From UBA4582 sp047630175 (GTDB lineage: Bacteria; Pseudomonadota; Gammaproteobacteria; Pseudomonadales; Azotimanducaceae): a stretch of 64,000 nt of DNA. The translations under genes and the position numbers were made by a program. The stretch is taken from assembly GCA_047630175.1 (NCBI GenBank), contig JBLHVI010000013.1:1-64000 (forward strand), in the 5' to 3' direction. Position 1 is the first letter of the stretch, and each line of letters begins with the position of its first letter. Below, piece by piece: positions 1-6,881 of the stretch. The notes under the pieces are model-generated. The model saw only the letters and a list, made by a program, of their open reading frames with translations, had not been told where the DNA came from and searched no databases.

Positions 1-36
1 ATTGTTGACTTGATTGTTGACTTGATTGTCGACTTG
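1..36. repeat. Three tandem copies of a 12-bp unit
   Basis: ATTGTTGACTTG occurs at 1-12 and 13-24, and with one change (ATTGTCGACTTG) at 25-36. The array may continue beyond the window edge. The unit length is a multiple of three, so it could expand inside a coding frame without shifting it. Read on the plus strand it gives repeats of Ile-Val-Asp-Leu; read on the minus strand it gives repeats of Ile-Lys-Ser-Thr after an ATG at 47. Confidence 0.85.
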
Positions 37-165
37 ATCGTTTTCATAAGCACTACCCCTGCATTTGGTGTAATAACCGCTCTAACAATTTACGTGACTA
101 TCCGCGTAACACGCTGTCACACAATAACCAGCCTCGACAGCTTGGCAAGTTATGCTGCTAAGTAA
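1..165 (+). CDS. Possible C-terminal fragment of an unknown hydrophobic protein
   Basis: Frame 1 is open from the window edge to a TAA at 163-165, giving 54 codons. It starts with repeated IVDL units and continues into a hydrophobic stretch that could be a membrane segment, then a polar tail. It would converge on mutM, a normal arrangement, but no family is recognisable and the frame may be open by chance. A rival reading is a minus-strand gene starting at ATG 47 with a purine-rich AGGGG about eight bases upstream, running off the edge as IKST repeats. The sequence shown here cannot decide between them. Confidence 0.25.
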   Translation: MVDLIVDLIVDLIVFISTTPAFGVITALTIYVTIRVTRCHTITSLDSLASYAAK

Positions 166-324
166 CTAATAATTATGCGTTAAATTTTTGAATTGAGCAA
201 AAAAGATGCCTTGCAGATTAGGCTCATTTCTACTCGATTACAACGGCTTTTTACCGAGTCGTGATTACCCCCGCTGCGCTTTAGACACACCTGTAAGCCT
301 GCGAATACGCAAACAATGACCGAC

Positions 325-1137
325 CTAGCGCTGACAACCGCGACAGAAAACAGTCGTTCGTTGTCCTAGACGCACCTCCGTCAGAGACCGACCACAGCCG
401 CTGCATGGTTGACCACCGCGCCCGTAGACATGCAGGGATTGCTTGAAATAGCCTGGCGAGCCATCCTCTCGCACAAAGTCTCGCAAGGTGGTACCGCCCG
501 CTTTAATCGCATCATCAAGCACCTGCTTAACCCTTTCAGCAAGGCGTTCATAGCGGGCTAGACTGATTTTGCCAGCCGGCTTATCCGGACGAATGCCAGC
601 TAAATAAAGGCTCTCGTTCGCATAGATATTCCCGACGCCGACAACCACATGACTGTTCATCAAGAAGTTTTTAACCGCCACAGACTTACCCCGGGATTGC
701 TCGAACAGATGAGCAGCGGTGAAATCGGCGCCCAATGGTTCAGGACCAAGCCCCTCAATAAGTGAGTGCTCGCTTATCCCGTTAAGCCAAAATATCGAGC
801 CAAATCGTCGAGGATCGTGATAACGAAGCACGCTCTCACTGGCCAATAAGAAGTCAACATGGTCATGGGTCTTGACCTGTGCATCACGTTCAACGAGTCG
901 CAGACTGCCCGACATACCTAGATGGATCATCACGCGACCCGCGCCCGTCACTAACAGCAGATACTTACCTCGGCGATTGACCGCCTCAATAATCTGCCCA
1001 GTCAGCGCCTGACCTAGGTCTGAAGAGACCGGCCAGCGGAGCTTATCTTGCCTAACCAGCACGGCATTGACTCGCTGTCCGACAATATGAGGCTCAATCC
1101 CCCGGCGGGTCGTTTCTACTTCGGGTAACTCTGGCAT
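325..1137 (-). CDS. mutM: Formamidopyrimidine-DNA glycosylase (MutM/Fpg)
   Basis: Base-excision repair enzyme that removes 8-oxoguanine and ring-opened purines and cleaves the abasic site. The 270-residue length is normal. The N-terminus after Met is PELPEVETTRRG, containing the catalytic Pro2 and Glu3. The C-terminus carries the four-cysteine zinc finger (CSGCG near residue 245 and CRGC at the end). The helix-two-turn-helix region with NIYANESL is present near residue 170. In enterobacteria mutM lies next to rpmG; here a hyuA gene on the other strand separates them. Start is ATG at 1137 with no competing upstream start seen. Confidence 0.97.
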   Translation of the reverse strand: MPELPEVETTRRGIEPHIVGQRVNAVLVRQDKLRWPVSSDLGQALTGQIIEAVNRRGKYLLLVTGAGRVMIHLGMSGSLRLVERDAQVKTHDHVDFLLASESVLRYHDPRRFGSIFWLNGISEHSLIEGLGPEPLGADFTAAHLFEQSRGKSVAVKNFLMNSHVVVGVGNIYANESLYLAGIRPDKPAGKISLARYERLAERVKQVLDDAIKAGGTTLRDFVREDGSPGYFKQSLHVYGRGGQPCSGCGRSLTEVRLGQRTTVFCRGCQR

Positions 1138-1313
1138 TTTGGCATCTCAATGGCTTTTGCATATTAATGGCTTTTTCGTCTAACTAGCTTTTGCGTATCA
1201 ACGCCATCGGGCAGATATTTGCTAAGCATACCGTCACTGAGATACGGTTCACATCTGTATGACACTTCATCACCTCACTATCTCGAACTCTAATCCTCGA
1301 AAAGGGCAACACT

Positions 1314-3302
1314 ATGACCGTTGGCTTGCTTGGCATTGATACCGGCGGCACCTTCACAGATTTTGTTCTACTGACTGGCAGCGAGCTTCGTGTTCACAAG
1401 GTCTTATCAACCCCAAAGGCGCCCGAAGACGCAATTTTGACAGGCATTTCTGAAATGGGATTGGATGCCTCGTTGGCCGCCGGAGAACTCATCATTATCC
1501 ATGGCACCACGGTCGCCACCAATGCCACATTGGAGGGCAAAGGAGTGCGCACCGTCTACATCACCAATAAAGGACTTGGTGATGTACTACTGATTGGCCG
1601 CCAGACCCGGCAGCAACTATACAACCTCACCCCGGTACCCAACCAACAACCCATCGACCCCAGACTGACCCTGGAGGTTGATGCACGGCTGGATGCGCAA
1701 GGTCAAGAGATTAGAGCACTGAGCAGCGAGGATCTCGCCCATCTGGCCCGCCAGGTGGCCGCGCTTGAACCAACCTCGGTGGCCATCAACTTACTATTTT
1801 CCTTCCTCAATCCAGAACAAGAAATCGCCATCGCGGCGCAGCTTGGTGACCAATATTTTGTCTCGCGCTCATCCATGGTGTTACCTGAGCAGCGTGAATA
1901 CGAGCGAGGTATTACGACTTGGCTGAACGCTTGGATTGGGCCGCTTATCAGGGATTACCTGCTGTCGCTGGGAGATCGACTCGTACCCTCGAAGCTCGCG
2001 ATCATGCAATCATCGGGACTTACGATTGGCGCGCCACTAGCCGCTGATAGAGCAGTAAACCTACTGCTGTCTGGCCCCGCAGGCGGCTTGGCAGCGGCTT
2101 TGTACCTGAGCGAACAGGTTAAACAACCACGCATAATGACATTTGATATGGGCGGCACATCGACCGACGTTGCGCTACTGGAAGGTGCAATCCGCCTGAC
2201 CAACCAGGGCAAGGTTGGCGCCTATCCGGTCGCTATACCCATGGCCGATATTCACACAATTGGTGCAGGCGGCGGCTCTATCGCTTACGTTGACGTAGGC
2301 GGTCTGTTGCAAGTTGGACCCAGCTCGGCTGGCGCTAACCCTGGACCCGCTTGCTATGGCCAAGGCGGGCGAGCGCCCACTGTGACTGACGCCAACCTGA
2401 TAATCGGCCGCTTGCGGTCCGATGCTTTCCTCGGCGGTCGAATGCCGCTTGATATCGACGCGGCAAAGGCCGCATTACAGCCTTTGGCAACCCAGTTGGC
2501 CCTGCCTATGGTAGAAGTCGCTTTGGGCATTATTCGTATCGCCAACGAGCACATGATTCAGGCGTTGCGCGTAATTTCTATTCAACAAGGTCACGACCCG
2601 CGAGACTTTGCGCTAATGTGTTTTGGCGGCGCTGGCGGCTTACACGTCTGCGATCTAGCTGATGCACTGCAAATGCGGCGCGCTATCGTGCCCGTTAACA
2701 GTGGCGTTCTCTCCGCGCTCGGCATGCTGACGGCGCAGCCAGGCAGGGATCTCGTCAAAACTCACAACTGTTTGCTGGCTGATGTAGACGCATCTAACTT
2801 GCAGACGGTATTAACCGCATTACTCGATGAAGCCCAGCAGGCGTTAGCGCAGGAAGGTATTACTGAGACTCGCCATCAGTACGCCATGGATCTTCGCTAC
2901 CAAGGCCAGACTTACTGTATCGCAATCGATTTTGATGACGCTGCCGACGACAAGATAGCCCAGGCACTAAAAGCCTTTCAGGACGCCCATCAACAGCGCT
3001 ATGGTCACTTGTTGTCACGCCCGGTGGAATTGGTAAATCTCAGGGTTCATCTGGAGGCGCTGAGGCCACCACTGAAATTGCCTGTTTTCGGCCGCCAGCA
3101 CTCCTCGACCACACCGAGGCGGGTCCGGCTCGCTGACCAAGACGCAGCGGTAACCTTGCATGAACGACAATATCTGCCGCAGCAGCCCATCATGGGGCCG
3201 GCGCTGATTACAGAGGCGCATACAACCGTGTTTATTCAGGCCGGGTGGCAAGTGGCGGTGGACGATATAGGTAACCTGTTGTTAACCAAAGTTGTCGGCT
3301 AA
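1314..3302 (+). CDS. HyuA/oxoprolinase-family hydantoinase A subunit
   Basis: Member of the N-methylhydantoinase A / 5-oxoprolinase / acetone carboxylase beta family, ATP-dependent enzymes acting on cyclic amides or related substrates. The 662 residues cover the family: N-terminal GIDTGGTFTDFVLL, a central ATPase-fold motif MTFDMGGTSTDVALL near residue 280, and CFGGAGGLHVCDLA near residue 440, then the C-terminal beta-rich domain. The start ATG has AAGGG eight bases upstream. Most relatives are encoded beside a HyuB partner, and none is present here, since the next gene is rpmG on the opposite strand. Substrate cannot be inferred. Confidence 0.85.
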   Translation: MTVGLLGIDTGGTFTDFVLLTGSELRVHKVLSTPKAPEDAILTGISEMGLDASLAAGELIIIHGTTVATNATLEGKGVRTVYITNKGLGDVLLIGRQTRQQLYNLTPVPNQQPIDPRLTLEVDARLDAQGQEIRALSSEDLAHLARQVAALEPTSVAINLLFSFLNPEQEIAIAAQLGDQYFVSRSSMVLPEQREYERGITTWLNAWIGPLIRDYLLSLGDRLVPSKLAIMQSSGLTIGAPLAADRAVNLLLSGPAGGLAAALYLSEQVKQPRIMTFDMGGTSTDVALLEGAIRLTNQGKVGAYPVAIPMADIHTIGAGGGSIAYVDVGGLLQVGPSSAGANPGPACYGQGGRAPTVTDANLIIGRLRSDAFLGGRMPLDIDAAKAALQPLATQLALPMVEVALGIIRIANEHMIQALRVISIQQGHDPRDFALMCFGGAGGLHVCDLADALQMRRAIVPVNSGVLSALGMLTAQPGRDLVKTHNCLLADVDASNLQTVLTALLDEAQQALAQEGITETRHQYAMDLRYQGQTYCIAIDFDDAADDKIAQALKAFQDAHQQRYGHLLSRPVELVNLRVHLEALRPPLKLPVFGRQHSSTTPRRVRLADQDAAVTLHERQYLPQQPIMGPALITEAHTTVFIQAGWQVAVDDIGNLLLTKVVG

Positions 3303-3461
3303 ACGGCTAGCGTGGGGTTTTAAGTCGCGTTTCGACGTAAGCGCTAGCACTGTCTCAACCAGCGCGCGCTACGCGCTAATAAAATTGCGCGACCTGCGAC
3401 TGGCAAGCGCCAGCCGAGCGTGGCGTGTGACTAGCCGCAAACGTAGTATATACGTAACGCA

Positions 3462-3497
3462 GCTACCCAAGCAGTTTTCGACAACTGCTTGGGTAGC
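3462..3497. terminator. Perfect 15-bp hairpin between hyuA and rpmG
   Basis: Arms GCTACCCAAGCAGTT (3462-3476) and AACTGCTTGGGTAGC (3483-3497) pair perfectly around a six-base loop. It lies between the convergent ends of hyuA and rpmG, so it probably ends transcription from both sides. There is no strong T tract on either side. The preceding 158 bases (3303-3460) hold no gene I can support. Confidence 0.6.
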
Positions 3498-3536
3498 GCT
3501 ACTATTTACTTTCATTCAACGAAGCTTGGTCTAGCG

Positions 3537-3692
3537 TTATTTGATCTTGGCTTCTTTGTACATAACGTGCTGCCGGACCACGGGATCAAATTTCTTGATC
3601 TCCATCTTGTCAGGCATGGTTTTTTTATTCTTGCTGGTCGTGTAGTAATGACCCGTTCCCGCTGAGGAAACCAGTTTGATTTTTTCTCTCAT
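3537..3692 (-). CDS. rpmG: 50S ribosomal protein bL33
   Basis: A 51-residue basic protein starting MREKIKLVSSAGTGHYYTT and ending with VMYKEAKIK, which is the bL33 pattern. It lacks the CXXC zinc pairs, so it is the cysteine-free form common in gammaproteobacteria. It lies just downstream of rpmB, as in E. coli and Pseudomonas, and the pair shares the rpmB promoter. The start is ATG at 3692 and the stop is TAA at 3539-3537. Confidence 0.97.
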   Translation of the reverse strand: MREKIKLVSSAGTGHYYTTSKNKKTMPDKMEIKKFDPVVRQHVMYKEAKIK

Positions 3693-3717
3693 GATCGAAC
3701 CTTTACCTAAACGTTAA

Positions 3718-3954
3718 CTAGACTTGTTGACCTTCAGCACGCATGGTCGCAATGACCTCGTCAATACCTTTCTTATCTATAATCCGCATTCCCTTCGCCG
3801 ACACTCGCAGCTTGATGAAGCGATTTTCACTCTCCACCCAGAATCTGTGATCATGGATATTTGGCACAAAACGTCGCTTTGTGTGGTTGTTTGCGTGGGA
3901 AACGTTGTTTCCACTGACCGGTCGCTTGCCGGTTACTTGGCATACCTGCGCCAT
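3718..3954 (-). CDS. rpmB: 50S ribosomal protein bL28
   Basis: The 78-residue product begins MAQVCQVTGKRPVSGNNVSH, the conserved bL28 N-terminus, and matches the usual family length. An in-frame ATG further upstream exists at 4035 but the 27 extra residues do not belong to the family, so 3954 is the start. First gene of the rpmB-rpmG pair, with a good sigma-70 promoter at 4108-4136. The gap to rpmG is 25 bases. Confidence 0.97.
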   Translation of the reverse strand: MAQVCQVTGKRPVSGNNVSHANNHTKRRFVPNIHDHRFWVESENRFIKLRVSAKGMRIIDKKGIDEVIATMRAEGQQV

Positions 3955-4107
3955 CTCACCCGTCCTTATAGTCTTACTACTGGTAACTATCAGCTTTGCT
4001 TGGCATCGTTGCCGGGACAATGCCCTGGCTAACATTTAGTAACCAAATGATGCTGATAACTTGAATTAGCGGGACGTCTATCAACTACGCCACCCTGAGA
4101 GCCGAGC

Positions 4108-4136
4108 TTTATACCAGAAGGTACTCGTGAGTTCAA
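4108..4136 (-). promoter_or_regulatory. Sigma-70 promoter for rpmB-rpmG
   Basis: On the minus strand TTGAAC is followed by a 17-base spacer and TATAAA. This is close to consensus with ideal spacing. It points at rpmB, leaving a leader of about 145 bases, long enough to hold regulatory structure, though none was recognised. Confidence 0.65.
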
Positions 4137-4228
4137 ATTAATTCGCCCGCAAGCTCGTACCCTTCAACGCCAAATCTGCCTTGCTCTACCCCTTCAACGG
4201 CAATCCTTTTGATGACAACTTTCAGACC

Positions 4229-4903
4229 CTATAACAATCCCCGCGCCGCAAATGACATAACTTGCTGATCACCGACGATCATGTGATCAAGCACTCTAAC
4301 ATCTACCAACAATAGCGCGCTCTTGAGCCGGTCTGTGATGCGCTGGTCTGCCTGGCTTGGCTCGGCAATACCGGATGGATGGTTATGCGCAAAGATAACC
4401 GCTGCGGCATTATGAAACAGCACACGTTTGACCACTTCCCGAGGGTGCACGCTGGCACCATCAATAGTGCCGAAGAACAATTCCTCATAGCGAATCAGAC
4501 GATGTTGATTATCTAGATATAAACAGGCAAAAACCTCTCTTGCGTACCCACGTAGTTTACTCTTGAGAAATCGCCCAGTTGCCGTCGGATCCGTCATCGG
4601 ATCGCCACGCTCGAAGCCTGCCTGCAGACAACGTTCGGTCAGTGCTACCGCTGCCCGCAGTTGCGCAGCTTTCGCTAAACCAACGCCAGCCGCCGCCATC
4701 AGTGTTACCGGATCGGCCTCCATAAGCCCACGCACACCATCAAACTCCTGCAATAAATCTCTCGCGAGTTGCAACACAGGACGACCTCGAGAACCTGTCG
4801 AGAGAAACACCGCCAGCAATTCCGCATCAGACAAAGCAGCCGCACCGCGGGCAAGAAGCTTCTCCCGCGGCCTTTCCTGAGCAGGCCATTCTTTTAGGTT
4901 CAT
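4229..4903 (-). CDS. radC: RadC family protein (JAB/MPN+ domain)
   Basis: RadC proteins have an N-terminal helix-hairpin-helix region and a C-terminal JAMM-type metal domain. Their historical link to DNA repair in E. coli is doubtful and their substrate is unsettled. The JAMM motif is visible as HNHPSGIAEPSQAD near residue 170, so the metal site is intact. The start at 4903 (MNLKEWPAQERPREKLL) gives 224 residues, the usual length, and has AGAGG upstream. An ATG nine codons earlier lacks a ribosome binding site. It lies upstream of rpmB on the same strand and is divergent from coaBC, as in Pseudomonas and E. coli. Confidence 0.93.
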   Translation of the reverse strand: MNLKEWPAQERPREKLLARGAAALSDAELLAVFLSTGSRGRPVLQLARDLLQEFDGVRGLMEADPVTLMAAAGVGLAKAAQLRAAVALTERCLQAGFERGDPMTDPTATGRFLKSKLRGYAREVFACLYLDNQHRLIRYEELFFGTIDGASVHPREVVKRVLFHNAAAVIFAHNHPSGIAEPSQADQRITDRLKSALLLVDVRVLDHMIVGDQQVMSFAARGLL

Positions 4904-5175
4904 AGATTCTCGCGCCTCTTTTTGTGCCATCGCTGTAGTGAATGTTCACTAACCATCCTTTTGGACAGAAAAAATGCTATCTTTAGTTCAACGAATGATA
5001 CTCGGGGCCTCGACACGGCACTGCCAGCCTACCGCCCACCAAGTTGTAGGCAAACTCAGCTGTCATACAAGCATATTGCCCAGTACTATCAACAGTAGAC
5101 ACTAAACACTGACCGCCGCTCTTATTGACAGCCATCATTATCGACGGCAGCTATCAACGATACCTAAGCGCAACT

Positions 5176-6420
5176 ATGAACGATCTACAGAACAAACATA
5201 TCCTCCTCGGTGTCACTGGCGGTATTGCCGCCTACAAGAGCGCAGAATTGATCAGGCGCCTACAGGACCAGGGTGCGCAAGTAAGGGTCGTAATGACTCG
5301 GGCTGCCACAGAGTTTATTACGCCCCTGACATTGCAGGCGTTGTCAGGCTTTCCCGTGTCACTGGACTTATTAGACACAGAGACTGAGTCTGTAATGGGG
5401 CACATTGAGCTGGCAAGGTGGGCCGACCTAGTATTGGTAGCACCGGCCAGCGCCAACTTCATGTCTAGCCTCCGGCAGGGTCGGGGAGATGACTTGCTCA
5501 CCACTTTGTGTCTTGCAGCCACCTGCCCAATCGCCGTGGCGCCGGCCATGAATCAAGCGATGTGGGGCAATATCGCCACCCAAGAAAATTGCACAGCATT
5601 GCGAAAAAACGGCATTATATTCTTCGGTCCCGATGCAGGCCTTCAAGCCTGCGGCGAGATTGGCGAAGGTCGCCTGTTGGATGTGCCAGACATCGTCAAA
5701 CTCACCTGTAACGTTTTCCCTTCAGGCCTGCTGACGGGCAAGACCGTAATGATCACTGCTGGACCTACTCGTGAAGCCATCGACCCGGTACGCTATATCA
5801 GCAACCATAGCTCTGGCAAACAAGGGTATGCGCTAGCAGAGGCGGCGATTGAAGCAGGGGCCAAGGTGATTCTCATCTCAGGTCCTGTTAGCCTAGCGCC
5901 GCCAAGTCGAGCAACGGTCGTGCAGGTCATCAGCGCAGACGATATGTATGCCGCTGTTATGACACAAATAGACGTGTGTGACGTTTTTATTGGCGTCGCG
6001 GCGGTAGCGGATTTCAAGCCAGCACTAACTGCTCAACAAAAAATGAAGAAAACAGACACAAATGCCACTCAGGCACAGACAATGACGCTTACCTTAATTG
6101 AGAATCCTGACATCATCAGTAGCGTCGCGCATCTGAGCAATCCCCCGTTCACCGTTGGCTTCGCCGCGGAGACCGAAAACATGCTGGAGTACGCCAGCGA
6201 CAAACTCAACAAGAAACGCCTAAACCTCATTGTCGCCAATAACGTCGCCGATGCGGAAATTGGTTTTAACAGCGATAACAACAGCGCAACCATCATTTCC
6301 CAGACCGGGACAACCACGTTGGCCGTGATGTCAAAACGACAAATGGCGGTGCACGTCATTGAGTCCATTAAACAGCATATGGATGCCATGCCCACAATAC
6401 CTCGGAAACCACCCGCATGA
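5176..6420 (+). CDS. coaBC: Bifunctional phosphopantothenoylcysteine decarboxylase/synthetase CoaBC
   Basis: Makes 4'-phosphopantetheine for coenzyme A: the C-terminal CoaB half ligates cysteine to phosphopantothenate, and the N-terminal CoaC flavoprotein half decarboxylates the product. Visible markers are GHIELARWAD with the catalytic histidine, PAMNQAMW, and the ACGEIGEGRL loop with its cysteine in CoaC; CoaB begins near residue 185 (GKTVMITAGPTREAIDPVR). Start ATG 5176 gives 414 residues, close to the usual 400-410; an upstream ATG-like start at 5125 adds 17 residues with no family match. The stop overlaps dut by four bases (ATGA). Confidence 0.96.
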   Translation: MNDLQNKHILLGVTGGIAAYKSAELIRRLQDQGAQVRVVMTRAATEFITPLTLQALSGFPVSLDLLDTETESVMGHIELARWADLVLVAPASANFMSSLRQGRGDDLLTTLCLAATCPIAVAPAMNQAMWGNIATQENCTALRKNGIIFFGPDAGLQACGEIGEGRLLDVPDIVKLTCNVFPSGLLTGKTVMITAGPTREAIDPVRYISNHSSGKQGYALAEAAIEAGAKVILISGPVSLAPPSRATVVQVISADDMYAAVMTQIDVCDVFIGVAAVADFKPALTAQQKMKKTDTNATQAQTMTLTLIENPDIISSVAHLSNPPFTVGFAAETENMLEYASDKLNKKRLNLIVANNVADAEIGFNSDNNSATIISQTGTTTLAVMSKRQMAVHVIESIKQHMDAMPTIPRKPPA

Positions 6421-6872
6421 ACGCGCTACAGGTGAAAATCATCAACCCGTTAGTGGGCAGTCAAATCCCGCTGCCCAGCTATGCAACGCCCGGTTCAGCA
6501 GCCATGGACTTGCGGGCCTGTCTGACCAGCGGGCTGATGTTAGCGCCGGGCACTACCACGCTGATTCCCACCGGCATCGCTATTTATATCGAAGACCCGG
6601 GCCTGGCAGCCTGCATACTGCCGCGCTCCGGTCTCGGACATAAACACGGTATTGTATTAGGCAACCTTGTCGGGCTTATCGATTCCGATTATCAGGGTGA
6701 GCTGATGATTTCTTGCTGGAACCGCAGCAAAAAAGACTTCTCTATCGCGCCAGGTGACAGAATTGCGCAGCTAATTCTAGTGCCAGTGATACAAAATACA
6801 TTGACGATCGTCGATGAATTTACACAGTCCGAGCGTGGTACCGCAGGATTCGGTTCATCCGGTCGAAAATAG
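6417..6872 (+). CDS. dut: dUTP diphosphatase (dUTPase)
   Basis: Hydrolyses dUTP to dUMP, preventing uracil incorporation and supplying dTMP synthesis. A trimeric dUTPase of 151 residues with its conserved motifs: PGSAAMDLRA, RSGLGHKHGIVL, GNLVGLIDSDYQGEL and the C-terminal RGTAGFGSSG arm. It overlaps coaBC by ATGA, so translation is probably coupled, and precedes algC by nine bases. The coaBC-dut-algC-argB order is that of Pseudomonas. Confidence 0.98.
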   Translation: MNALQVKIINPLVGSQIPLPSYATPGSAAMDLRACLTSGLMLAPGTTTLIPTGIAIYIEDPGLAACILPRSGLGHKHGIVLGNLVGLIDSDYQGELMISCWNRSKKDFSIAPGDRIAQLILVPVIQNTLTIVDEFTQSERGTAGFGSSGRK

Positions 6873-6881
6873 GGGGTAACG

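Noticed and set aside
754..777. GTGAGTGCTCGC in mutM as a further SlmA-like site
   Set aside because: Two mismatches at positions that break the central palindrome.
3292..3534. Plus-strand open frame of 80 codons after hyuA
   Set aside because: It runs across the 15-bp hairpin, has no family resemblance and starts within hyuA.
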